This document shows positions 52,098-60,936 of a stretch of 64,000 bases of DNA, piece after piece. Where the stretch lies: NCBI RefSeq assembly GCF_040779325.2, contig NZ_JBFONT020000005.1, positions 174,628 to 238,627 of the forward strand, in the 5' to 3' direction. The notes beneath the pieces are model-generated. The model had not been told where the DNA came from. It searched no databases and saw only the letters and a list, made by a program, of their open reading frames with translations. A program made the position numbers and the translations under genes. Each line of letters begins with the position of its first letter. Within the stretch, counting starts at the first letter, position 1. Source of the stretch: Aestuariibius violaceus. Lineage in GTDB: Bacteria > Pseudomonadota > Alphaproteobacteria > Rhodobacterales > Rhodobacteraceae.

Positions 52098-52174
52098 TGG
52101 TCGGGCTAGCAGGACTTGAACCTGCGACCTTCCGTCCCCCAGACGGACGCGCTACCAGGCTGCGCCATAGCCCG
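52098..52174 (-). tRNA. tRNA-Pro (anticodon GGG)
   Basis: Read on the minus strand, the 77-base gene has a 7-bp acceptor stem (CGGGCTA with TAGCCCG), an A discriminator and an encoded CCA. The D-loop contains AGCCTGGTAGCG, the anticodon stem is TCCGT/ACGGA around CTGGGGG, so the anticodon is GGG (Pro), and the T-arm is CGCAGGTTCAAGTCCTGC. No unusual base is seen. It lies between dcd and merR. Confidence 0.97.
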
Positions 52175-52226
52175 ACTAGCGGCCTTCTTACCGGTTTCGG
52201 CGGCGGGGGCAAGCCCCGGTGCGGCG

Positions 52227-52832
52227 TCACTCCCGGGCGAGGCGATCGGACAGGGCGCGGAGCGATGTCAGGTGAGGCGCGATCTTCGCTGCGCCGGCGC
52301 GGAGGGCCGTCCGATCGGCCCTGGCGAGGGCGGTCAGCAGGGCTGGCTTGCCCGGGATGTCTTTGGGATCGGCTGGTAGGTCCTTGCCCAGCGGGGATTT
52401 TTTCGCAGGCGCCGCAGGTTCCGCCGGGCGATTGCGGCTGGCGAAGAGCGGCCCGAGATCGTCGATCTCTTCCGATGGGGTCGGGTCTGGCTTTGCGGCG
52501 GGTGGCGCGTCTGCCACAGGCTCTGCCACCACATCTTGTGGTGTGTCCTGAACGCTACGGGGGTCTTCTCCGAAGTCGGCGACGTGGCGGATGCCCTGTT
52601 CCTTGAGGAGCTGCTGCACCTCCTTGATCGCCATCCCCTCGTCGTGGAGGAGCGTTCGGATGCCGCTGAGCAGCGCCATATCGTCGGGCCGGTAGTAGCG
52701 CCGCCCGCCGGCGCGCTTGACCGGCTTGATCTGAGAAAACTTGGATTCCCAGAACCTTAGCACGTGTGCCGGCGTCCCGAGCCATTCGGACACTTCACCG
52801 ATGGTGCGGAAGGCGTCGGGGGACTTGCTCAC
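52227..52832 (-). CDS. MerR-family transcriptional regulator
   Basis: The protein of 201 residues has an N-terminal MerR helix-turn-helix (FRTIGEVSEWLGTPAHVLRFWE) and the GGRRYYRPDDMALL wing, then a Pro/Ala-rich linker and a helical C-terminus (TALARADRTALRAGAA...). It lacks the metal-binding cysteines of MerR proper and belongs to the YcgE/CarA-like group found next to ihfA in alphaproteobacteria. Its start overlaps the ihfA stop (ATGA), so they are translationally coupled. Confidence 0.9.
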   Translation of the reverse strand: MSKSPDAFRTIGEVSEWLGTPAHVLRFWESKFSQIKPVKRAGGRRYYRPDDMALLSGIRTLLHDEGMAIKEVQQLLKEQGIRHVADFGEDPRSVQDTPQDVVAEPVADAPPAAKPDPTPSEEIDDLGPLFASRNRPAEPAAPAKKSPLGKDLPADPKDIPGKPALLTALARADRTALRAGAAKIAPHLTSLRALSDRLARE

Positions 52833-53134
52833 TTCCGGCGATTTCCGTCCGCGACCTTGTCCTTCATCAGATGGGACGGGCGAAAGGTCAGGACGCGGCG
52901 GGGATGGATCGGCACCTCTTCCCCCGTCTTGGGGTTCCGGCCCACGCGGGCCGCCTTATCTCGTACCGAGAAGGTGCCGAAGGACGAGATCTTGACGCTT
53001 TCGCCGGAGACGAGGGCGTCGGACATGTGGTTGAGGACGCTTTCGACCAGTTGGGAACTGTCGTTCCGCGACAGGCCGACTTCGTTGAAGACCGCTTCGC
53101 TGAGATCCATGCGGGTAAGCGTGCGGTTAGCCAT
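52829..53134 (-). CDS. ihfA: Integration host factor subunit alpha
   Basis: This 101-residue DNA-bending protein shows the HU/IHF fold: TRMDLSEAVFNEVGLSRNDS, VKISSFGTFSVRDKAARVGRNPKTGEE (shortened) and RVLTFRPSHLMKDKV. IHF pairs with a beta subunit elsewhere. AGGAGG precedes the ATG. In related genomes it often follows fabH; here fabH is 2 kb away with an aminotransferase and a gap between. Confidence 0.95.
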   Translation of the reverse strand: MANRTLTRMDLSEAVFNEVGLSRNDSSQLVESVLNHMSDALVSGESVKISSFGTFSVRDKAARVGRNPKTGEEVPIHPRRVLTFRPSHLMKDKVADGNRRK

Positions 53135-53758
53135 GGTACCGTCCTCCCTAATAAGGCCCGCAGGATGGGCCGGGCGGTTTTCCGAGTCAATCTCAACGGG
53201 TTAGCTGCCGGGGTTTATGTGCCGGTCCCTGCCGAGAACGGGCCGGACAATGGGTTTTGCCATAGATCTGAACGGATCGTGCGGGGTCCGGGCGGCTGTT
53301 CTAGAGGCCGCAACGGGCCCGAAGGCCGAATCAGCGGTCTTTTTACTGGTTAACAAGGGAAAACCCGGTGTCGGCATCCCGTCGGCATCCCGTCAGCATT
53401 CTGTCGGACATCCGCGTCCGGCCGGGCGGTGTTAAAGATGCGCGCGGAGTCTTCCGGGCGCAACGGCTGGAAGCAGTCAGGGTCTATCTCGCCCCATTGT
53501 CCCAAATGTGCTGGGTGTACGGCCTGCTCTGGACGCCGGAAATGTCTGCTCAATACGCGCTCGTACATTTGGAAACAGAGGTTACTTTAAGACATTACTG
53601 TTTTCAATTGGGCTACGATGCTGACAGATCCAGACCTGCGCCGATCACAGCGAGAGCGGCTTCTGTATCCGCTTTGAGGACCCGCCCTGACCTTCGCGCC
53701 AAGGGCAGCGTCGCCTGTGAGCGCAACCTGCCCGCAATCCATGAACATCGCGCGCGCC
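53135..53758. other. 624-bp gap upstream of ihfA without a convincing gene
   Basis: No frame on either strand has codon use, ribosome site and similarity together. It contains the ihfA promoter region, the phased 11-bp repeat at 53370-53413 and an A+T-rich patch near 53570-53620 (TTTAAGACATTACTG). A small RNA or a decayed gene cannot be excluded. Confidence 0.5.
53370..53413 (+). repeat. 11-bp phased tandem repeat, locus A (four units)
   Basis: Consecutive 11-bp units: GTCGGCATCCC, GTCGGCATCCC, GTCAGCATTCT, GTCGGACATCC. The first two are identical. The last begins GTCGGA as in the other two loci. It sits in the gap between ihfA and the aminotransferase gene. Confidence 0.75.
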
Positions 53759-54895
53759 CTAGTTCTGCGTTCTGCTCGCGTGATGTCGCAGGTAGTCTGC
53801 CAGCTTCTCCAACCCCTCGCGCAGCACCTGCGGCGCGTTCGCGAAGCCGAGGCGAACGTAGCCTTCCATTTCAAAGGCATCGCCGGGCGTCAGCATCACC
53901 CCCGTTTGCTCAAGCAGATCGATGCAGAAAGCGCGCGAGGTCATGGGTGTGTCGATCCGCAGCATCGCAGTTGTCCCGGCCCGCGGTTTGACCCAGGAGA
54001 CACTTGGTTGCGCCTTAACCCAGTCGTCCAGACAGGCGAGGTTACCGCGCGTGATCCGGTGGCTGCGCGACAGCAAGGCGTCCTTGTTTTCAAGTGCAAG
54101 CGCCGCGAAATGGTCGTTTATCATTCCCACGGAGATCGTGTCGTAGTCGCGGTGGATCAGGACCGCCTCGGTCACATCCGCCGGTGCAACCAGCCAGCCG
54201 ACCCGCAGACCTGCCAGCGAAAACACTTTCGATGTGCTCGCCGTGCTGATCCCCTTCTCGTAGATCTCGACGATGGACGGAGACATCCCGTCCCCGATCT
54301 GGCCGGTTCCGCGATAGACCTCGTCACACAGGATGTAGGCGCCGACAGAGCGCGCGATCTCGGCGATCTCTTCCAGCATCGGGCGTTCGATGAGGGCGCC
54401 GGTCGGGTTGTTGGGGTTGGTCAGGGCGATCAGTTTCGTGTCCGGCGTGACCATCGCGCGCAGAAGGTCGAGGTTCGGCAGAAACCCATCCTCGGCGCGC
54501 AGAGGCAGCTGCTGAACGTCCGCCTCGATGCTGTCGGGGATCGAGTAATGTTGCTGGTAGGTCGGCACGATCGAGACGACGCGGTCCCCGCGCGAGACGA
54601 TGGCCTTGTGCACCAGCATGTTGGCGGCGATCGTGCCATGGGTCACGGTGATCCGGTCGATATCCTGATCGCCATAGAGCGCCGAAATTGCCGTGCGCAG
54701 CCGGGCCGAGCCCTTGATCGCGCCGTAGGTCATCTTCATCGGCAGAAGCTCGGACAGGTCCGTGTGATTGCGCCCCGCCACATGGAGCAGCTCTTCGATG
54801 GTGATGCTGGCCACGCAGGTTTCGGCGAGGTTGTAGGTGCAGCGCGTCTCCCACTCGTTCATCCAGATCTCGACTTTGAAGGGTTCGATATACAT
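53759..54895 (-). CDS. PLP-dependent aminotransferase (class I/II, fold type I)
   Basis: The protein of 378 residues has the class I/II aminotransferase layout: THGTIAANMLVHKAIVSRGD, LIALTNPNNPTGALIE, YILCDEVYRG (Asp/Tyr) and the Schiff-base lysine in STASTSKVFSLAGLRVGW (the arginine anchors phosphate). The N-terminus MYIEPFKVEIWMNEWE recalls proteins annotated as capreomycidine-synthase-like, but the substrate is unknown. ATG 54895 has AGGAAG upstream; a longer start at 55048 runs through a non-conserved stretch. It lies between fabH and ihfA. Confidence 0.87.
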   Translation of the reverse strand: MYIEPFKVEIWMNEWETRCTYNLAETCVASITIEELLHVAGRNHTDLSELLPMKMTYGAIKGSARLRTAISALYGDQDIDRITVTHGTIAANMLVHKAIVSRGDRVVSIVPTYQQHYSIPDSIEADVQQLPLRAEDGFLPNLDLLRAMVTPDTKLIALTNPNNPTGALIERPMLEEIAEIARSVGAYILCDEVYRGTGQIGDGMSPSIVEIYEKGISTASTSKVFSLAGLRVGWLVAPADVTEAVLIHRDYDTISVGMINDHFAALALENKDALLSRSHRITRGNLACLDDWVKAQPSVSWVKPRAGTTAMLRIDTPMTSRAFCIDLLEQTGVMLTPGDAFEMEGYVRLGFANAPQVLREGLEKLADYLRHHASRTQN

Positions 54896-55164
54896 GGATG
54901 GCTTCCTAGGACTTGACGTGGTGACGTTGGGTGCTTGCTCCTGTCCTCCTAACGCGAAAGCCGAAATTCCCGCCAGTCCGGACGGCGCGACCCGGGGGGC
55001 AGATAAAGGGCTTGCCGTCGGACGATCTGGTTCGGGACTGGATTTCATTTGATCGCCGCGTCAGGCGGGTTCGCCCTTATCGTTCGGGATCATCTCGTCA
55101 TCCGCCTTGTAGAGCGGCCCTTTCGGCGGTGTCGCGAGCAGGGGGAGGACGTCGAGCCGGGTCG

Positions 55165-56133
55165 CTACCAGCGCAGGACGACGGAGCCCCAGGCGAGGCC
55201 GCCGCCGATCGCCTCGGTGACGAGGAGGTCGCCCCGCTTGATCCGGCCATCGCTTGCGGCGACGGAGAGGGCGAGCGGGATGGAGGCGGCCGAGGTGTTG
55301 CCGTGGTCGGCGACGGTCGTGACGACGCGGTCCATCGGCAGGCCGAGCTTTTTCGCGGTCGCGGTGATGATGCGGATATTGGCCTGGTGGGGGACCATCC
55401 AGGTGACGTCGTCATGGGTGAGGCCCGCCTTTTCAAGCGAGGCATCGGCGGTTGCGGCGAGCTTTTCGACGGCGTGGCGGAAGACCTCTTTTCCCTGCAT
55501 CCGCAGGTGCCCGGTCGACTGGGTCGAGACGCCGCCATCGACATAGAGGAGGTTGCGGTAGCGGCCGTCGGAATGGAGGTCGGTGGCGAGGATGCCGCGG
55601 TCCTGCGGGGTGCCGGCGGTTTCCTGGCCTTCCAGGATCAGCGCGCCCGCACCGTCGCCGAAGAGGACGCAGGTGGTGCGGTCGGTCCAGTCCATGATGC
55701 GGGAAAAAGTCTCGGCCCCGATGACGAGGACGCGGGCCGCCTGGCCGGAGCGGATGAACGCGTCGGCCTGGGAGAGCGCGTAGACGAAGCCCGCGCAGAC
55801 GGCCTGGACGTCGAAGGCGAAGCCGGTTTCCATGCCGAGCGCGTCCTGCACCATGGTCGCGGCGGAGGGGAAGGTGAGGTCGGGGGTGGAGGTGGCGACG
55901 ATGATCGTGTCGATATCGGCGGGTGTCAGGCCGGCATCGGCGAGGGCGGCGTTTGCCGCGTGGGTCGCCATCTGGGACGTCGTCTCGCCCTCGGCCGCGA
56001 AGTGGCGACGCTCGATGCCGGACCGGGCGCGGATCCATTCGTCGGATGTGTCGAGGAAATCCTCGAAATGGCTGTTGGGCACGATGCGGTCGGGCAGGTA
56101 GTGCCCGATGCCGACGGGGATGGCTCGGATCAT
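55165..56133 (-). CDS. fabH: Beta-ketoacyl-ACP synthase III
   Basis: The 322-residue enzyme starts fatty acid synthesis by condensing acetyl-CoA with malonyl-ACP. The catalytic triad is visible: Cys113 in VQAVCAGFVYAL, His in WMVPHQANIRI and Asn in VADHGNTSAAS. Its ATG overlaps the plsX stop (ATGA), the usual plsX-fabH pairing. Confidence 0.95.
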   Translation of the reverse strand: MIRAIPVGIGHYLPDRIVPNSHFEDFLDTSDEWIRARSGIERRHFAAEGETTSQMATHAANAALADAGLTPADIDTIIVATSTPDLTFPSAATMVQDALGMETGFAFDVQAVCAGFVYALSQADAFIRSGQAARVLVIGAETFSRIMDWTDRTTCVLFGDGAGALILEGQETAGTPQDRGILATDLHSDGRYRNLLYVDGGVSTQSTGHLRMQGKEVFRHAVEKLAATADASLEKAGLTHDDVTWMVPHQANIRIITATAKKLGLPMDRVVTTVADHGNTSAASIPLALSVAASDGRIKRGDLLVTEAIGGGLAWGSVVLRW

Positions 56134-57236
56134 TGGGCGGCCTCTGTCGGGTCGTCTTCGAGGGCGGCGTTGGCCTGGGCGATGCGCGCGGCCAGACGGT
56201 CGGAAAAGCCGGACTGGGCGAGACGCCAGGCGAGGTAGACGGCGGAGCCGACACCGGTCGCGTCGGCCGAGCCGTGGCTTTTGACCACGGTGCCGTTGAG
56301 GCCGAGGAACACGCCGCCATTGACCCGGCGCGGGTCGATCCGCTTTTTCAGGCGCTGCAGCGAGGTATAGGCGAGCAGCGCCGCGATGCGGGACAGCGGC
56401 GTCTTCTTGAACGCCTCCTTCAGGAGATCGCCGATGATGTTCGCCGTGCCTTCGCCGGTCTTGAGCGCGACGTTGCCGGTAAAGCCGTCGGTGACGATCA
56501 CGTCGACCTTGGCCGAGGGGATGTCGCCGCCTTCGACGAAGCCGACATAGTCAAACTCGCCCTTGGGGGCGGCGTCCGCGATCATGTCATGGGCGAGCTT
56601 GAGTTCGGCGCGGCCCTTGTGCTCTTCGGTGCCTACGTTGAGCAGACCGACGCGCGGCCGGTCGAGGCCGAGGCCGTTGCGGGCATAGCTCGCGCCCATC
56701 AGCGCGAAGGTCAGCAGGTCGTCCTGGTCGGCGCGGATGTCGGCGCCGACATCGAGCATGATGTTGAAGCCGCCCGGATTGCGGGAGGGCCAGAGGCAGG
56801 CGATGGCCGGACGGTTCACGCCTTCGGCCTTGCGCAGGCGCATCATCGAGACGGCCATCAGCGCGCCGGTATTGCCGCAGGACACGCAGACCGAGGCCTC
56901 GCCGCCGCGCACCGCCTCGATCGCGGACCACATGGAGGTGCCCTTGCCGTGGCGCATGACCTGCGCGGGCTTGTCGGTCATCGTGACGACGCCCTCGGCG
57001 TGGCGGATCGTGACGTTGTCGCCGATCTTGCGCTTGGCGACGAGCGGCGCCAGTTCGGCCTCGTCCCCGTGGAGGAGGACATGCGCCTGCGGGTTGCGCT
57101 TGAGAAAGCGGGCGATGCCGGCAACCACCGGCGCCGGGCCCTTGTCGCCGCCCATCGCATCGACCGAGATCGTCTGGACCGGGCCGCTGGCGAATGCGGT
57201 CGGGGAACTCTTGGGATTGGCGGGGGCCGATGTCAT
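56130..57236 (-). CDS. plsX: Phosphate acyltransferase PlsX
   Basis: This 368-residue enzyme makes acyl-phosphate from acyl-ACP for phospholipid synthesis. Typical elements are TISVDAMGGDKGPAPVVAGI, CVSCGNTGALMAVSMM, RPAIACLWPS, GLLNVGTEEHKG and VTDGFTGNVALKTGEGTA in order. It lies between rpmF and fabH and overlaps fabH by ATGA. Confidence 0.95.
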   Translation of the reverse strand: MTSAPANPKSSPTAFASGPVQTISVDAMGGDKGPAPVVAGIARFLKRNPQAHVLLHGDEAELAPLVAKRKIGDNVTIRHAEGVVTMTDKPAQVMRHGKGTSMWSAIEAVRGGEASVCVSCGNTGALMAVSMMRLRKAEGVNRPAIACLWPSRNPGGFNIMLDVGADIRADQDDLLTFALMGASYARNGLGLDRPRVGLLNVGTEEHKGRAELKLAHDMIADAAPKGEFDYVGFVEGGDIPSAKVDVIVTDGFTGNVALKTGEGTANIIGDLLKEAFKKTPLSRIAALLAYTSLQRLKKRIDPRRVNGGVFLGLNGTVVKSHGSADATGVGSAVYLAWRLAQSGFSDRLAARIAQANAALEDDPTEAAQ

Positions 57237-57277
57237 CCTGAACGTTCTACCGGACCCCTAGCGCCGGGCACGCCGGT

Positions 57278-57484
57278 TCAGGCCGCGTCTTCGTCGAGAT
57301 CGATCTCGTCGGCCTGGGCGATCACCTCGCGATCGGCGTAGTGGCCGCAGGACGGGCAGACGTGGTGCGGGCGCTTCAGCTCACCGCAATTGTCGCATTC
57401 GCCGGGGTTTCCGGCGGAGAGCGCATGGTGGGACCGGCGCCAGTTGCGGCGGGCCTTGGAGACTTTGTTCTGAGGGACAGCCAT
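57278..57484 (-). CDS. rpmF: 50S ribosomal protein L32
   Basis: The 68-residue protein begins MAVPQNKVSKARRNWRRSHH and has the zinc-binding CxxC pairs Cys30/Cys33 and Cys43/Cys46 (zinc-bound, C+ form). It is upstream of plsX and fabH in the standard order, but yceD, which usually precedes rpmF, is about 4.6 kb away. The ATG is 57484; the C-terminus is acidic. Confidence 0.96.
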   Translation of the reverse strand: MAVPQNKVSKARRNWRRSHHALSAGNPGECDNCGELKRPHHVCPSCGHYADREVIAQADEIDLDEDAA

Positions 57485-57699
57485 GTCACAACCTCGGGTA
57501 TGAGCGGGACACGCACATGGCCCCGGCGTTACAATTCTGGTCCCGACCGGACGAGCGGAAGAAGGGGACGGTGCCGCCCCCCTGTTCGGGAGACCGCCTA
57601 AATAACGAGTTTGCCGTGTGGCGCAAGGGGGAATTCGCCGGTTTTCCGATTGGACGGGGCTGTCGCGGCGAGGGCACAGGGCGGCGCCTGCGGGACGCG

Positions 57700-58584
57700 G
57701 TGTTATTGGATTGCGGGGCGGCGTGTCGTAACGGAAAGCGGGGCGCTGCTGGGACGACGACGATCGGCATCGCGAGATCACAGTTCGGAGAGACGATCCG
57801 CCGGGACCGGCGCGCCCTGGCGCAGCCGACGCGGGGCTTCCGTGTGCGTGACCTGATCCTGCCGATCTTCGAACATGGGGTGCCGGGCGTGCTGTGGCTG
57901 ATCGCCGGGTATTGGGTGCTGCAGCGCTTTGACGACAGTGCCCTGGGCTTTGTCGGCATTCTGATGATGCTGTGGGGCGGGTTCGTGAAGCTGGGGATCG
58001 TCGTGCTGATCTACGGGTTCGTCCTTTATGCCGCGGCCTTTCGGCGCCAGACATTCGTCTATGTGAACGAGCGGCGCCATATCGCCCGGGTCAACGGGCG
58101 GATCGACCGTGATCTGGAGGCCGGGCAGATCGGCCGCGCGATGGACCGGCTGCACGGGCTGCTCTGCGCCTATCCCGACAACCTGATGCTGCGCTGGCGG
58201 CTGGCGATGTTTCTGCAGGCCGAGGGGCGGCTGGTCGAGGCGGGGCGGCATCTGGCGCTGATGCCCGATCCGGGACCGGAGGAGCAGGTGGCGATCGCGG
58301 CCTTCTGCAAGGCGAACGGGCATGACCCGTTCCAGATCATGCGCAAGGCCGTTCGCGGCTTCTATGGCCCGGACCTGCCGCGCGGCAGCCAGGCGCGGCT
58401 GCGGGATCTGCACCGCGCCATCGACCGGCCGCAGGACAAGGCGTCGTGGCTCTATCACGCGGTTGGCCGGTATATCGACTGGTCCTTTCGGAGCCGGCCA
58501 CGCGAGGCGCTGAAGCGTTATTCCGGGGCGCTGATCGAGCTGGGCGTTCTGGCCGGGCTTCTTGTGGTTTTCACTTTGATCTGA
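57700..58584 (+). CDS. Membrane protein with TPR-like soluble domain, unknown
   Basis: The clear part starts near residue ~50: VRDLILPIFEHGVPGVLWLIAGYWVLQRF and a second hydrophobic segment (GILMMLWGGFVKLGIVVLIYGFVLYAA), then a soluble helical region with TPR-like pairs (IGRAMDRLHGLLCAYPDNLMLRWRLAMFLQAEGRL in outline) and a final helix (LGVLAGLLVVFTLI). The start is uncertain: GTG 57700 or GTG 57844 are candidates; nothing before 57700 looks coded. It overlaps nothing and precedes the gene at 58599 by 14 bp. Not recognised. Confidence 0.6.
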   Translation: MLLDCGAACRNGKRGAAGTTTIGIARSQFGETIRRDRRALAQPTRGFRVRDLILPIFEHGVPGVLWLIAGYWVLQRFDDSALGFVGILMMLWGGFVKLGIVVLIYGFVLYAAAFRRQTFVYVNERRHIARVNGRIDRDLEAGQIGRAMDRLHGLLCAYPDNLMLRWRLAMFLQAEGRLVEAGRHLALMPDPGPEEQVAIAAFCKANGHDPFQIMRKAVRGFYGPDLPRGSQARLRDLHRAIDRPQDKASWLYHAVGRYIDWSFRSRPREALKRYSGALIELGVLAGLLVVFTLI

Positions 58585-58598
58585 GGGAGGCTGCGGCG

Positions 58599-59129
58599 AT
58601 GCCGGGACTGGAGATCTGGATCAATGTCGTATGGATCGCGGGGGTGCTCGTGATCGCCTTCGTGTTGCAGCGGCGGAACTGGCGGGCTGAAAAGGCGGAA
58701 GAGGCCGCGGCGACCGAACGGGCGCGCGCGCGTCACACCAAGCTGGGCAAGGCGCTGGAGAGCTATAGGAAGCAATACATGCCCACGCCGCAGCACGGTG
58801 GCTTTCCGCAGGCCGATCGCGACGGGTTCGAGCTGCTCGACCTGGCTTTGCTGGCGACCGAGGAGATCCCCGATCCGCCGCTGCCGCGCCTGTCGGAAAA
58901 GCGGAAGATCGGAGCGGGCGATCTGGTGCGGCTGGCGGCGCTGGTGCCCGAGGATGACGATCCTCTCGATCTGTGGGTAGCGGTCGAGGACCGGGAGGGG
59001 GATCATTTCGGCGGGTCCGTTCACGCGGTGGGGGAGGCAGAGTTCGCAGCCTTCAAGGGGCACAGGATCGCGTTTCACACCAACCATATCGGCGAGATCG
59101 TGATCCCGCCGACAGGGGCCGTGCATTAG
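58599..59129 (+). CDS. Single-TM protein with soluble C-terminal domain, unknown
   Basis: The protein of 176 residues has one membrane helix near residues 5-24 followed by RRNWRAEKAEEAAATERARAR, a long basic helix, then a compact domain (DPLDLWVAVEDREGDHFGGSVHAVGE...AFHTNHIGEIV) loosely like DUF2314. GGGAGG precedes ATG 58599. It is probably co-transcribed with the previous gene and lies before the convergent MltF gene. The stop lies in a 13-bp tandem duplication. Confidence 0.7.
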   Translation: MPGLEIWINVVWIAGVLVIAFVLQRRNWRAEKAEEAAATERARARHTKLGKALESYRKQYMPTPQHGGFPQADRDGFELLDLALLATEEIPDPPLPRLSEKRKIGAGDLVRLAALVPEDDDPLDLWVAVEDREGDHFGGSVHAVGEAEFAAFKGHRIAFHTNHIGEIVIPPTGAVH

Positions 59130-59138
59130 GGCCGTGCA

Positions 59139-60755
59139 TTAGGGCCGGGCCGCGTTCGGCGTGGCGCCGAGGGCGTCTTCGATCAGCGCGTCCCGCTCTT
59201 CCGACGAGAGCGTTTCGATATTGTCGGGCAGGGCGTCGAGATCCTGCCGGGCCGCCTGCGCCTCTTCCTCGAGCTCCTGCAGGAGGCGGTAGGAGACGTA
59301 GTATTTGAAGATGTTGCGGACATAGATCGCGGGTTCGCGGCTGACCGCCGCCTGGATCGCGATCTCGACATTTTCGAACCAGACATTGGGGTCGAGCCCC
59401 ATCTCGACCGCGCGCTGGCGGCCGCGCGCCACGCCGCCCGGCCCCGCATTATAGGCGGCGAAGGCGAGCAGCGTCTGGTTGAGCGGCGTGATCTCGGGGT
59501 CGTCGAAGAAGGTGTCGCGCAGCCAGCGCATGTAGCGCACGCCCGCATGGACGTTGTTTTCCAGGTTGCCGGGCCCCGCGATGTCGGGGATGCCGACGAC
59601 GGGATCGGCGGCGGTTGTCGGCATCACCTGCATGACGCCGATCGCGCCCACATGGCTGCGGCTTGACTGGTCGAGGCGGGATTCCTGGTAGGCCTGGGCG
59701 AGGATCAGGTCGGGTTCGAACCCGTATTCCTCGGAATAGCGGCGGATGACGGGGCCGACCTGGTCGATACGGGTGCGCGCGGTGTCGGTGCCGAGGTTTT
59801 CGATCCAGTCGGCGGACGACGCATAGCGGTCGAGGATGACGTTGCCGAGGAGCGTGCCCTCTCTGGCGATCTCGGCAAAGCCGTCGAGCGCCTGCTGAAG
59901 CTGCGGGTTCTCGGCGCGGACGGCCCAGGCGATGCGGCCGTCCTGGGTCAGCGGCAGGTCGGTGCGGACAACGACGCCGGTATAGATCGTGTTCCAGAAA
60001 TTCGCCTTGAAGTCGGTGGCGATGGTGGCCTGGATCAGGCCGATCTCGACCATCTCGATCAGGTCGAAATCGTCGAGCGCGGGATCGACGTAGCGGATCG
60101 TCAGCGGCTCTTTCCCCGCGGCGATACGGGTGTCGTTGAGGCGTTCGGCATTGGCGGCGTAGCGGCTGTTTTCCGACAGGTAGATCGGGATGCCGACCAG
60201 ATCGTCGATGCTGGAGACGTCCAGGTCGGGGCCGAGGACGGGGACATCGTTCACATCGGTGATGAGGGCTTGCGTGTAGTCGAGCGCGTCGATCTCTTCC
60301 ACGCGGGTGATGGTGAGCGTCGTGAAGTCGCCGCGGCCGGTTTTGATGCCGTCCGCGATCTGGGCCCGAGGCATCGGCGTGGGGACGACGACGGTGGGGG
60401 TGGCGGGCGCGCCGGGGAGGCCTGCGAGGTACTTTTCCATCTCCTGGGCGAGCGCGATGGCGGCGCCCACGGCCTCTTCCCCGTCGAAGGCGATCATCAG
60501 GGGATCGGGCGCTATGGCCATCCTGAGAAAGCCCCGGTCCTGTGCGACATCGAGCCCGCCGGTTTCGGGTTCCAGCACCGCGGCGATCAGCGGATCGCCG
60601 TTGGTCGTCTCGATTGCGGATGGCCCACCGGCGAGGATCTGTTCGGCCAGTTCGGTCAGGTTGACGGGCTCGGGATAGCTTTCGGCAAAGGGCGGGGTGG
60701 CTGCAAATATCAGGCCGATGGCCAGTCCGCGGCTGAAATCGCACAGTCCAGACAT
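59139..60755 (-). CDS. mltF: MltF-like membrane-bound lytic transglycosylase
   Basis: The 538-residue protein has a signal peptide (to about AES, residue 25), a solute-binding-like module (VSSIDDLVGIPIYLSENSRY, residues ~180-310) and a C-terminal lytic transglycosylase domain with the catalytic Glu in AYQESRLDQSSRSHVGAIGVMQVMP (ES motif) and AAYNAGPG near residue 440. It cuts glycan strands to 1,6-anhydro ends. AAGGAG precedes ATG 60755. It is like E. coli MltF, though the whole protein is longer. Confidence 0.87.
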   Translation of the reverse strand: MSGLCDFSRGLAIGLIFAATPPFAESYPEPVNLTELAEQILAGGPSAIETTNGDPLIAAVLEPETGGLDVAQDRGFLRMAIAPDPLMIAFDGEEAVGAAIALAQEMEKYLAGLPGAPATPTVVVPTPMPRAQIADGIKTGRGDFTTLTITRVEEIDALDYTQALITDVNDVPVLGPDLDVSSIDDLVGIPIYLSENSRYAANAERLNDTRIAAGKEPLTIRYVDPALDDFDLIEMVEIGLIQATIATDFKANFWNTIYTGVVVRTDLPLTQDGRIAWAVRAENPQLQQALDGFAEIAREGTLLGNVILDRYASSADWIENLGTDTARTRIDQVGPVIRRYSEEYGFEPDLILAQAYQESRLDQSSRSHVGAIGVMQVMPTTAADPVVGIPDIAGPGNLENNVHAGVRYMRWLRDTFFDDPEITPLNQTLLAFAAYNAGPGGVARGRQRAVEMGLDPNVWFENVEIAIQAAVSREPAIYVRNIFKYYVSYRLLQELEEEAQAARQDLDALPDNIETLSSEERDALIEDALGATPNAARP

Positions 60756-60936
60756 ACAGATCTCCTTGGTCGCGCCGCGCGTCGGGAGCCTGCGTCAACG
60801 CCTTGAATTCGCCCGACAACGCGGCGTGTGGCCGAATGGCTCCAAGAAAGATCAACCGCCGGAATGCGCCGTATCTGTCTTGCGTATGATCGTTCGGCGC
60901 CTCTAAGGACCGAAGCGTATTCAAAAGGACGATCAC

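Noticed and set aside
53368..53991. Plus-strand 207-codon frame over the ihfA-aminotransferase gap
   Set aside because: Begins inside the 11-bp repeat and runs antisense into the aminotransferase gene; no protein features.
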